A stretch of 6,295 bases of DNA. Origin: an uncultured Lachnospiraceae bacterium. GTDB taxonomy: Bacteria; Bacillota; Clostridia; Lachnospirales; Lachnospiraceae. Location of the stretch: NCBI GenBank assembly GCA_910580005.1, contig CAJTXH010000138.1:1-6295 (forward strand). Reading direction: 5' to 3'. The notes below the pieces were generated by a model. The model was not told where the DNA came from. It made no database searches and saw nothing but the letters and a program-made list of their open reading frames with translations. The translations under genes and the position numbers were made by a program. Positions 1 through 6,295 of this stretch are shown in pieces; the stretch's first letter is position 1; the number at the start of each line of letters is the position of its first letter.

Positions 1-1113
1 AGTATTTTTTTTAACTGTGCTGTCATAAAGCATATATGGGACAGGGTCACTTGTATGTGTACGGCATGATACTGGTGTAGGATGGTCAGGCATGACAAGT
101 ATCCTGTAATCCTCCCCTGATGCATCCATTTTCTTAAGAATAGTATCTAATACCCGGCTGTCAAGATATTCAATAGCTTTTATCTTGCGTTCAAGACTGC
201 CCTGGTGTCCCATTTCATCAGGAGCTTCCATATGGATATATACAAAATCATAATTATCTTCAAGCAATGCCTTTACTCCTGCCTCTGCCTTGCCTTCCCA
301 GTTTGTTTCAAGAGTGCCATCCGCACCTGGCACATTTATATTATACATACCTGTGCCCTCTGCAATGCCTTTTAAAAGGTCAACTGCTGAAATCATTGCG
401 CCCTTTTTACCATATTTGCCCTCAAATAAATCAAGTGCAGGGCGTGTGCCTGCTCCCCAGAACCATATTGAATTAGCCTTGTTAAGCCCCTTCTTTGCGC
501 GTTCTGTATTTAATGGGTGGCTGTTTAATATATCATAGCTTTTTTTCATCATTCCACGGAGTTTCTGGTCTTCTGGAAGATATTCACCAATCACCCGTCC
601 AAGCACATCATGCGGAGGTGTAAGCTCTGCCACTTCCCCGTTATCCCAGATTGCCAGGTGGCGGTAACTTGTTCCTACATAGAATTTATAAATATCACTA
701 TTTAATTCTTTTTGTACAGCTTCCATAAGCACCGCAGCATCCTCTGTGGAAATCTCACTGGAGCTATGGTCAATTATTGTTTTCTCTTCATATGGAAGGC
801 TGTCATCTGATAATGTAACAATATTGCAGCGTATTGCAATATCTGTATCTTTCAGGGGAACGCCTATGCTAAGTGCCTCAAGCGGGGAACGCCCAGTATA
901 ATATTTCTCTGGGTTATATCCAAGCACTGCCAGGTTTGCTGTATCACTGCCAGGTTTCATACCCTCAGGTATTGTATGTGCAAGCCCAATTTCTGACTTT
1001 GGCGCTATGCTGTCCATAGCCGGCGTTTTTGCATATTCAAGAGGTGTCATGCCTCCTAAACTATTAACTGGCTCATCTGCCATTCCGTCCCCTAATACTA
1101 CAATGTATTTCAT
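1..1113 (-). CDS. apgM: ApgM-family cofactor-independent phosphoglycerate mutase, probable alternative homoserine kinase (3' end cut by window)
   Basis: An open frame starts at ATG 1111-1113 and stays open for 371 codons to the left edge; family members are about 400 residues, so roughly the last 30 are missing. The protein is of the alkaline phosphatase superfamily. Metal-site and active-site motifs seen: GDGMAD (residues 8-13, D9), GSDTANLAVLGY (55-66, candidate nucleophile S56), EAPDEMGHQG (296-305, D299 and H303), and PDHPTPV followed by RTHTSDPVPY (342-360, D343, H344, H353). An IWFWGAGTRPAL segment typical of the family lies near residue 215. By family the default function is interconversion of 2- and 3-phosphoglycerate. 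However, the gene follows hom, and the ApgM subgroup found beside threonine genes (TIGR02535) is a proposed homoserine kinase, which would make O-phosphohomoserine for threonine synthase. The second role is inferred from context. Upstream, AGAGGT (1125-1130) sits 11 bases from the ATG and a weaker AGGAA lies closer. Family is certain; substrate is not. Confidence 0.93.
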   Translation of the reverse strand, partial: MKYIVVLGDGMADEPVNSLGGMTPLEYAKTPAMDSIAPKSEIGLAHTIPEGMKPGSDTANLAVLGYNPEKYYTGRSPLEALSIGVPLKDTDIAIRCNIVTLSDDSLPYEEKTIIDHSSSEISTEDAAVLMEAVQKELNSDIYKFYVGTSYRHLAIWDNGEVAELTPPHDVLGRVIGEYLPEDQKLRGMMKKSYDILNSHPLNTERAKKGLNKANSIWFWGAGTRPALDLFEGKYGKKGAMISAVDLLKGIAEGTGMYNINVPGADGTLETNWEGKAEAGVKALLEDNYDFVYIHMEAPDEMGHQGSLERKIKAIEYLDSRVLDTILKKMDASGEDYRILVMPDHPTPVSCRTHTSDPVPYMLYDSTVKKNT

Positions 1114-1170
1114 TTCCTGTTTTTACCTCTTTCCTGTACTGCTTTTTTGATTTTAAGCTCTGGATAGACC
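1114..1170 (-). other. hom-apgM intergenic spacer without terminator
   Basis: This 57-base spacer is the longest gap in the gene row. Read on the minus strand it contains a run of six A residues and a purine-rich ribosome binding region, but no GC-rich stem followed by a T run and no convincing promoter pair. Read-through from hom into the ApgM-like gene is therefore expected. A weak internal promoter cannot be excluded by eye. Confidence 0.55.
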
Positions 1171-2382
1171 CTAATTGAAGCGGATTTTATTTATAATATT
1201 GCCCAGTTTTTCTTCTGCCTTTATATATGCGCCTTCTGTAATTTCTTCTGTTACAAATGCATATTCATCAGCATACCCTGCATCTACAGGTGTAACACTG
1301 CCAAATGCTTCTGATACTTTTGCCTCATTTTCTGCTTTTGTACCAGAAACTCTTATAAAGAATCTTGCAACACTTTCTTCAAATGGCACAAGTTCAAGCT
1401 TTTTATCATCCCAGATTGTCTTTATATTTATTCCAGGATGCTTTGCTGCTTCCATAATATCAGAAACTACAGCGCTTGCAGTAGCAAGCTTTCCTGCCCC
1501 CTGCCCGTAAAACATTATATCACCTGCCATATTGCCTTTTACAAGTATTGCATTAAATACGCCATCAACACTGTAAAGCGGATGTGAAGCTGTTACAAGC
1601 CCTGGGGCAACCATTGCACTGACCCTGCTGCCCTGTTTTTTGCTTGACCCAAATATTTTTATTTTAGCGCCCAGTTTTTTAGCATAGTTTATATCCCTGT
1701 TAGTAATTTTTGTAATTCCCTCTGTATATATATCCTCAAAATCAACCTGGTGGCCATATGCAAGTGATGTAAGTATTGCAATTTTACGGCATGCATCATG
1801 TCCTTCTATATCTGCTGTTGGGTCTTTTTCTGCGTAACCCTTTGCCTGCGCATCTTTAAGCACTGTTGCAAAATCTGTGCCATTCTCTGTCATTTCAGTA
1901 AGTATATAGTTTGTAGTACCATTTAAAATACCTGAAATCTGCTCAACAACATCTGGCGCAATTGAAGATTTAAGAGGGCGTATAATTGGAATACCGCCTC
2001 CTACACTTGCTTCAAATAAGAAATTGCACTTCTTCTCTTCTGCTATTTTAAGCAGTTCTGGACCAAATGCCGCAACAAGTGCTTTGTTAGATGTACATAC
2101 ACTTCTTCCTTTCTCAAGGCTTGCTTTAACAAATTCATAAGCAGGGTGAAGCCCTCCCATAGTTTCAACTACTATCTGGATGCTGTCATCATTGTCAATT
2201 TCCTTAAAATCATGGACAATTATCCCCTCTGCCACGTCTCCTGGGAAATCCCTTAAATCCAGTATGGATTTTACTTTGATTTCCTCTCCTGTCCTTTCTG
2301 CTATAATCTGGCAGTTTTCCTTTAAAACCTGGAAAACACCGGAGCCAATAGTGCCATATCCCAATATACTTACATTAATCAT
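1171..2382 (-). CDS. hom: homoserine dehydrogenase
   Basis: This 403-residue cytoplasmic enzyme reduces aspartate semialdehyde to homoserine with NAD(P)H, the branch-point step toward threonine and methionine. The N-terminus is a Rossmann nucleotide-binding fold with GYGTIGSGV (8-16), followed by TSNKALVA (97-104). Substrate and catalytic motifs are EASVGGGIPII (124-134), GILNGTTNYI (151-160) and the signature at 182-200 (GYAEKDPTADIEGHDACRK), with D191 and K200 matching the catalytic Asp and Lys of the family. GQGAGKLATASAVVSD (293-308) returns the chain to the cofactor domain. The last 65 or so residues (about 338-403) occupy the place of the regulatory ACT domain but lack its usual DxPGVLA loop, and the protein is somewhat shorter than ACT-containing relatives of about 430 residues. 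The start is well supported by GGAGG four bases upstream. The gene begins 18 bases after prfB and ends with TAG 57 bases before the ApgM-like gene, so it is probably co-transcribed with both. Confidence 0.97.
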   Translation of the reverse strand: MINVSILGYGTIGSGVFQVLKENCQIIAERTGEEIKVKSILDLRDFPGDVAEGIIVHDFKEIDNDDSIQIVVETMGGLHPAYEFVKASLEKGRSVCTSNKALVAAFGPELLKIAEEKKCNFLFEASVGGGIPIIRPLKSSIAPDVVEQISGILNGTTNYILTEMTENGTDFATVLKDAQAKGYAEKDPTADIEGHDACRKIAILTSLAYGHQVDFEDIYTEGITKITNRDINYAKKLGAKIKIFGSSKKQGSRVSAMVAPGLVTASHPLYSVDGVFNAILVKGNMAGDIMFYGQGAGKLATASAVVSDIMEAAKHPGINIKTIWDDKKLELVPFEESVARFFIRVSGTKAENEAKVSEAFGSVTPVDAGYADEYAFVTEEITEGAYIKAEEKLGNIINKIRFN

Positions 2383-2386
2383 TTTT

Positions 2387-2391
2387 CCTCC
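2387..2391 (-). promoter_or_regulatory. ribosome binding site of hom
   Basis: GGAGG on the minus strand lies four A residues before the hom ATG. It sits in the 18-base gap after the prfB stop, so hom has its own strong ribosome binding site rather than depending on translational coupling. Confidence 0.85.
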
Positions 2392-2400
2392 ATTCCCTGC

Positions 2401-3510
2401 TTATGCAGTTTGTGTAATCCATGCCAGATAGGCATTTATAAATGAATCCAGGCCGCCATCTAAAACCCCCAAAACATTGCTAACCTCGTGGCTTGTACGG
2501 TGGTCTTTAACCATTGTGTACGGCTGCATGACATATGAACGTATCTGGCTTCCCCAGCCATTGTCCATTACTTCACCTCTTATGCCGCTTGTTTTCTCAA
2601 GCTGTTCTTTCTGTTTTAAAATATACAGCTTTGCCTTTAACATCTGCATAGCCTTATCTTTATTCATATGCTGTGAACGCTCATTTTGACACTGTACAAC
2701 TATTCCTGTCGGGAAATGTGTAATACGTATTGCAGAAGATGTCTTATTAATATGCTGGCCTCCTGCACCGCTTGACCTGTATGTATCTATCCTGATATCA
2801 TCATCTGATATTTCGACATCCAGGTCTTCCTCTATATCAGGCATTACATCACATGAAACAAAAGAAGTCTGCCTTTTTCCTGCCGCATTAAATGGTGAAA
2901 TCCTTACAAGCCTGTGTACCCCATGTTCTGATTTAAGATATCCATATGCATTTATGCCATTTATCTGCAAAGTAACAGACTTATAACCTGCCTCTTCACC
3001 ATCAAGGAAATCAAGCATTTCAACAGAAAAGCCCTTTTTATCCGCCCATCTCTGGTACATACGGCAAAGCATGCTTGCCCAGTCACAGCTTTCTGTGCCG
3101 CCTGCACCTGCATGAAGGGTAAGTATTGCATTATCCTTATCATATTCACCGCCCAGCAGCGTTTCAATCCTTAACGCTTCATATTCTTCTTCAAATTCCT
3201 TTAATGAAGCTTCGATATCAGGAAGAGTGCCTGCATCATTTTCTTCCTCAGATATTTCTATAAGTACAAGAATATCGTCCCTGTCACTGCAAAGTTTTTC
3301 ATATCTTTCAATAACAGATTTAAGTTTCCTGCTTTCTTGTACTACCAACGCAGAAGAAGCCGGGTCATCCCAGAAACCCGGTTCCTCCATAGTTTTGTCA
3401 AGTTCTTCTGCCCTGTTTTTTTTATCTTCTAAACCGAGTGAACCAGCCATATTTTCTAAAGGTTCTTCATACTTTGCCAGTACCATTTTTATATTGTCGA
3501 ACTCTACCAT
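2401..3510 (-). CDS. prfB: peptide chain release factor 2
   Basis: RF2 recognises UGA and UAA stop codons on the ribosome and triggers peptide release. The 369-residue product has a helical N-terminal domain (about 1-115), then the core. S205-P206-F207 is the SPF tripeptide that marks RF2 rather than RF1 and reads the stop codon. G250-G251-Q252 in SSGAGGQHINKTSSA is the GGQ motif that enters the peptidyl-transferase centre; the glutamine is normally methylated by PrmC. The residue four before GGQ is S246, within the small-residue (Ala/Ser) type common in bacteria and unlike the Thr of E. coli K-12. Most bacterial prfB genes carry an in-frame UGA near codon 26 bypassed by +1 frameshifting. Here that spot reads S24-L25-G26-L27 (TCA CTC GGT TTA) in one continuous frame, so this autoregulation is absent. 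The ATG is 13 bases downstream of the secA stop and has a good GAGGTGA site. Length and ends match the family. Confidence 0.98.
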   Translation of the reverse strand: MVEFDNIKMVLAKYEEPLENMAGSLGLEDKKNRAEELDKTMEEPGFWDDPASSALVVQESRKLKSVIERYEKLCSDRDDILVLIEISEEENDAGTLPDIEASLKEFEEEYEALRIETLLGGEYDKDNAILTLHAGAGGTESCDWASMLCRMYQRWADKKGFSVEMLDFLDGEEAGYKSVTLQINGINAYGYLKSEHGVHRLVRISPFNAAGKRQTSFVSCDVMPDIEEDLDVEISDDDIRIDTYRSSGAGGQHINKTSSAIRITHFPTGIVVQCQNERSQHMNKDKAMQMLKAKLYILKQKEQLEKTSGIRGEVMDNGWGSQIRSYVMQPYTMVKDHRTSHEVSNVLGVLDGGLDSFINAYLAWITQTA

Positions 3511-3514
3511 CCAC

Positions 3515-3521
3515 TCACCTC
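3515..3521 (-). promoter_or_regulatory. ribosome binding site of prfB
   Basis: GAGGTGA on the minus strand complements the 3' end of 16S rRNA over seven bases and ends four bases before the prfB ATG. It fills most of the 13-base gap after the secA stop. This supports the ATG at 3508-3510 over the internal Met9. Confidence 0.8.
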
Positions 3522-3523
3522 AG

Positions 3524-6088
3524 TTATATTTTCTTGCCACAGCACTGTTTATATTTCTTGCCGCTTCCACAAGGGCATGGGTCATTTGGCTGTATTTTCC
3601 TGCCTGTTCTTCTTTTTGGTGCAGACTGCCCTGTTTCATCCTTATTAGTGCCTGTTACCTTGGCTACCTGCTCACGCTCAACTTTCTGCTCAACCTGTAT
3701 ATGTGTAAGCGCTTTTACAGTTTCCTCAGTAATGGCATCAATCATAGCATCAAACATATCAAAGCCAGCAAATTTATATTCTACAACCGGATCCCTCTGG
3801 CCATACGCCTGGAGACCGATACCCTGTCTTAACTGGTCCATATCATCTATATGGTCCATCCATTTCCTGTCAATAACTTTAAGAAGTATAACCCTCTCAA
3901 CCTCACGTATATTATCCTGGTCAGGAAATTCTGCTTCTTTTGCTTCATATACCTTTACAGCCTCCTCTTTAAGCTGCTGTATAAGTTCTGCCTTTGTAAT
4001 ATGCTTTAACTGGTCTTCTGAAAGCTTTATCTTCTTTAACGGGATAATAGGTATAAGAATATTATTTAATTCGTGGATATCCCATTCTTCTGCAGAAGTA
4101 TCATCACTAATTACTGAATTGACACATTTCTCAACAACATCAGTAATCATCTTATATATTGTGTCACGCATATTGTCACCGTCAAGAACCTGGCGGCGCT
4201 CTTTATATATAACTTCCCTCTGCTCATTATTTACCCTGTCAAATTCAAGCAGGTTCTTCCTGATTCCAAAGTTATTGCCTTCAATTTTTTTCTGTGCACT
4301 TTCAATGGCATTGGAAAGCATCTTATGCTCTACCTGCTCGCCATCAGGCATTGCGGAGAAAAGCCCCATAAGCTTCTCTGAACCAAACAGGCGCATAAGG
4401 TTGTCTTCAAGTGAAATATAAAACCTTGACTCGCCTGGGTCTCCCTGCCTGCCGGCACGCCCACGCAGCTGGTTGTCAATACGCCTTGACTCATGGCGTT
4501 CTGTACCTACAATTTTCAGTCCGCCAAGCTCCTTGACACCTTCGCCAAGCTTAATATCAGTACCACGGCCTGCCATATTGGTAGCAATAGTAACTGCACC
4601 CTTCTGTCCTGCATCTGCTATTATCTCAGCTTCCAGTTCATGGAATTTTGCATTCAGGACTTTATGTGGTATGCCTTTCTTTTTAAGCTTGTCACTAAGA
4701 TACTCTGAAGTATCAATATTAATTGTACCCACAAGCACAGGCTGTCCTTTTTTATGGGCTTCTTCAATATCTGCCACAACAGCATTAAACTTCTCTTCCT
4801 GTGTCTTATAAACTGCATCATCAAAATCTTTACGTACTACAGGAAGGTTGGTAGGCACTTCTACTACGTCCATCCCGTAAATATCACGGAATTCTTTTTC
4901 CTCTGTAATAGCAGTACCAGTCATGCCTGATTTTTTCTCATATTTATTAAAGAAATTCTGGAATGTAATAGTTGCAAGGGTCTTGCTCTCCCTTTTAACC
5001 TTTACATGTTCTTTTGCTTCTATAGCCTGGTGCAGCCCGTCAGAAAACCTTCTTCCTGGCATTATACGCCCTGTAAATTCATCTACAATAAGGACTTCAT
5101 CATCACTTACCACATAATCCTTATCCCTGAACATAAGTGAATGTGCCCTTAATGCAAGATTAATATTATGCTGCAGCTCAAGGTTATCAGGGTCTGCAAG
5201 GTTCTTAACCTGGAAAAACCTCTCTGCTTTTCTTACACCCTCTGCTGTAAGGTTTACATTTTTATCCTTTTCATCAACAACATAATCACCTGTTTCTTCT
5301 TCCTTTTCATTCATAAGGATATCTATTTTAGATAGTTCCTTTGCAGTACCCTTTTCAAGCTGTTTTACAAATATATCACAGGCTTCATATAATTTTGTTG
5401 ACTTGCCGCTCTGTCCTGAAATAATAAGAGGGGTACGTGCCTCATCTATAAGCACCGAATCAACCTCGTCTATAATCGCATAATGAAGTGAACGCTGTAC
5501 AAGTTCTTCCTTATATACAACCATATTATCACGCAGGTAATCAAAACCTAATTCATTATTGGTAGCATATGTGATATCGCAGTTATATGCTTCCCTTCTT
5601 TCATCACTGTTTAAAGTATTAAGGATTACACCAACTGTAAGCCCCAGAAATTCATGCACCTGCCCCATCCATTCAGCATCACGCTTTGCAAGATAGTCAT
5701 TGACAGTTACAATGTGTACGCCTTTGCCCTCAAGTGCATTAAGATATGCAGGAAGTGTAGATACAAGAGTCTTTCCTTCACCGGTACGCATCTCTGTAAT
5801 ACGTCCCTGGTGCAATATTACACCACCGATAAGCTGTACCCTGTAATGACGCATACCAAGTACACGTGTAGCTGCTTCCCTGACTGTTGCATATGCTTCA
5901 GGCAGTATATCATCCAGCGTTTCACCATTAGCAAGCCTTTCCTTAAATTCAGGCGTTTTTGCCTTAAGTTCCTCATCACTAAGCTTCTCATATTCCGGAG
6001 CAAGAGCCTCTATTTTATCAACAATTGGTATTATACGTTTCACCTCATGCTGGCTGTGCGTTCCGAATATCTTACTAATTAAACTCAT
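3524..6088 (-). CDS. secA: preprotein translocase ATPase subunit SecA
   Basis: SecA is the motor that uses ATP to push unfolded preproteins through the SecYEG channel, cycling between cytosol and inner face of the membrane. Starting at ATG 6086-6088 the protein has 854 residues, the normal size for a canonical SecA1. Motifs in order: Walker A MRTGEGKT (100-107, K106), Walker B IIDEVDSVLIDEA (205-217, D207 and E208), the preprotein cross-linking region (roughly 220-365), MTGT (389-392), NMAGRGTDI (504-512) and QLRGRAGRQGDPG (540-552, arginine-finger region). The helical scaffold and wing regions follow, and the tail ends in a SEC-C zinc motif CPCGSGKKYKQCC (C838, C840, C849, C850) for SecB or ribosome contact. 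An in-frame GTG three codons upstream (6095-6097) could extend the frame, but it overlaps the AGGAG site, whereas the ATG sits eight bases after it. The gene is first in the row behind a good promoter. Confidence 0.98.
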   Translation of the reverse strand: MSLISKIFGTHSQHEVKRIIPIVDKIEALAPEYEKLSDEELKAKTPEFKERLANGETLDDILPEAYATVREAATRVLGMRHYRVQLIGGVILHQGRITEMRTGEGKTLVSTLPAYLNALEGKGVHIVTVNDYLAKRDAEWMGQVHEFLGLTVGVILNTLNSDERREAYNCDITYATNNELGFDYLRDNMVVYKEELVQRSLHYAIIDEVDSVLIDEARTPLIISGQSGKSTKLYEACDIFVKQLEKGTAKELSKIDILMNEKEEETGDYVVDEKDKNVNLTAEGVRKAERFFQVKNLADPDNLELQHNINLALRAHSLMFRDKDYVVSDDEVLIVDEFTGRIMPGRRFSDGLHQAIEAKEHVKVKRESKTLATITFQNFFNKYEKKSGMTGTAITEEKEFRDIYGMDVVEVPTNLPVVRKDFDDAVYKTQEEKFNAVVADIEEAHKKGQPVLVGTINIDTSEYLSDKLKKKGIPHKVLNAKFHELEAEIIADAGQKGAVTIATNMAGRGTDIKLGEGVKELGGLKIVGTERHESRRIDNQLRGRAGRQGDPGESRFYISLEDNLMRLFGSEKLMGLFSAMPDGEQVEHKMLSNAIESAQKKIEGNNFGIRKNLLEFDRVNNEQREVIYKERRQVLDGDNMRDTIYKMITDVVEKCVNSVISDDTSAEEWDIHELNNILIPIIPLKKIKLSEDQLKHITKAELIQQLKEEAVKVYEAKEAEFPDQDNIREVERVILLKVIDRKWMDHIDDMDQLRQGIGLQAYGQRDPVVEYKFAGFDMFDAMIDAITEETVKALTHIQVEQKVEREQVAKVTGTNKDETGQSAPKRRTGRKIQPNDPCPCGSGKKYKQCCGKKI

Positions 6089-6096
6089 GAAATTCA

Positions 6097-6101
6097 CTCC
6101 T
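6097..6101 (-). promoter_or_regulatory. ribosome binding site that fixes the secA start
   Basis: AGGAG on the minus strand lies eight bases before ATG 6086-6088, an ideal spacing. The alternative GTG at 6095-6097 shares a base with this site and could not be initiated from it. The ATG is therefore chosen as the secA start. Confidence 0.8.
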
Positions 6102-6131
6102 ATATATTCTTAATTATAAGTAATAACAAAC

Positions 6132-6164
6132 AAATCATCCTTAAGTATATCATTAAATCATCCT
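6132..6164 (-). repeat. 10-base direct repeat flanking the secA -10 box
   Basis: AGGATGATTT on the minus strand occurs twice, at 6155-6164 and 6132-6141, with a 23-base period. The upstream copy lies in the promoter spacer and the downstream copy overlaps the expected transcription start, so the TATACT box sits between them. Both copies are identical over ten bases. A paired regulator site is possible, but a chance repeat in AT-rich DNA is also possible. Confidence 0.5.
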
Positions 6165-6172
6165 GTAATCAA
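6144..6172 (-). promoter_or_regulatory. predicted sigma-A-type promoter for secA and downstream genes
   Basis: On the minus strand, TTGATT (6167-6172; four of six matches to TTGACA) is separated by exactly 17 bases from TATACT (6144-6149; five of six matches to TATAAT). Transcription would begin near 6137, giving an untranslated leader of about 50 bases before secA. The leader is AT-rich and shows no stable hairpin by eye. This is the best promoter pair in the window and the only one I found ahead of the four-gene row. It is a sequence prediction only; further promoters outside the right edge are possible. Confidence 0.65.
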
Positions 6173-6214
6173 CTGAAATTTCAAAAAAACCACGTCCGTT
6201 TCATAAATTTCCAG
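6173..6214 (-). repeat. imperfect inverted repeat just upstream of the secA -35 box
   Basis: On the minus strand, CTGGAAATTT (6205-6214) is complementary to AAATTTCAG (6173-6181) apart from one missing base, with a loop of 23 bases. The core arms GAAATTT and AAATTTC pair perfectly over seven bases. The pairs are mostly A-T and the loop is long, so a stable RNA hairpin is doubtful. The downstream arm abuts the -35 box. It could be an operator or the remains of a weak terminator of the gene beyond the edge. Confidence 0.35.
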
Positions 6215-6295
6215 TTATCCTGTGTTTGTGTAAAAACGGGCGTAACAGTTCAGCCTTCAGTAAAATTCGAGGATTTTTGACAAGTTTTTCGTCAA

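Larger units (their letters stand above)
6089..6295. other. non-coding region upstream of secA
   Basis: These 207 bases are AT-rich and hold the secA ribosome binding site, promoter and the repeats listed separately. Neither strand has a frame with both a convincing start and a ribosome binding site. The minus-strand frames entering from the right edge end at stops within about 30 codons and resemble no family I recognise. In many Firmicutes the gene before secA is the ribosome hibernation factor hpf, but nothing here shows its C-terminus. Confidence 0.6.

Noticed and set aside
1175..1510. A 111-codon plus-strand frame opposite the 3' end of hom.
   Set aside because: It lies wholly antisense to the conserved Hom C-terminal region and its composition follows from that; no independent coding signal.
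3227..3832. A 201-codon plus-strand frame across the secA-prfB junction.
   Set aside because: It overlaps conserved coding sequence of prfB and secA on the other strand, has Ser-rich low-information composition, and matches no family I know.
3438..4421. A 327-codon open frame on the plus strand opposite the prfB start and secA C-terminal half.
   Set aside because: It is antisense to two strongly conserved genes, is Ser/Leu/Cys-rich with no recognisable domain, and has no ribosome binding site or gap of its own. It reads as a shadow of the minus-strand codon pattern.
6181..6204. A seven-codon minus-strand ORF (MKRTWFF) with a weak AGGA upstream, placed in the loop of the inverted repeat ahead of secA, considered as a SecM-like leader.
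   Set aside because: It lies upstream of the predicted promoter so would not be in the main secA transcript, is too short for an arrest peptide, and has a poor ribosome binding site. Chance is the simpler explanation.
6277..6295. Inverted repeat TTGAC / GTCAA with a nine-base loop at the right edge, considered as a terminator or operator.
   Set aside because: The arms are only five base pairs and AT-leaning, there is no clean T run after the stem, and the edge cuts off context.
6204..6295. A minus-strand frame entering from the right edge and running about 30 codons to a TGA, considered as the tail of an upstream gene such as hpf.
   Set aside because: The translated residues (for example LLKAELLRPFLHKHRITGNL) resemble no HPF C-terminus or other family I recognise, and the length is expected by chance.

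Overview
The window is a compact stretch of a low-GC Gram-positive chromosome, most likely a clostridial Firmicute and plausibly a Lachnospiraceae relative. This rests on AT-rich coding sequence with frequent ATA isoleucine codons, strong GGAGG-type ribosome binding sites, and protein sequences closest to my memory of clostridial SecA, RF2 and homoserine dehydrogenase. The genus cannot be fixed from sequence alone.

All four genes lie on the minus strand and read right to left: secA (preprotein translocase ATPase), prfB (peptide chain release factor 2), hom (homoserine dehydrogenase), and an ApgM-family gene that runs off the left edge without its stop codon. Gaps are 13, 18 and 57 bases, with no recognisable terminator in any of them, so a single transcript from a promoter upstream of secA is the simplest reading. 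The 207 bases to the right of secA hold no convincing gene. They carry a good sigma-A-type promoter (TTGATT, 17-base spacer, TATACT on the minus strand), a 10-base direct repeat flanking its -10 box, and a short inverted repeat just upstream of the -35 box.

Functionally the set joins housekeeping genes (export and translation termination) to two genes that probably act in threonine synthesis. Hom makes homoserine. The gene after it belongs to the cofactor-independent phosphoglycerate mutase (ApgM) family; its position beside hom matches the subgroup proposed to act as an alternative homoserine kinase. No classical GHMP-type thrB and no thrC lie inside the window.

I found no mobile element, CRISPR array, tRNA, rRNA or clear riboswitch, and no sign of a wholly new system. 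The points most worth a second look are the ApgM-like gene as a possible homoserine kinase, an RF2 gene without the usual programmed frameshift, a Hom protein whose C-terminal ACT-like domain lacks the usual ligand loop, and the repeat-flanked secA promoter.
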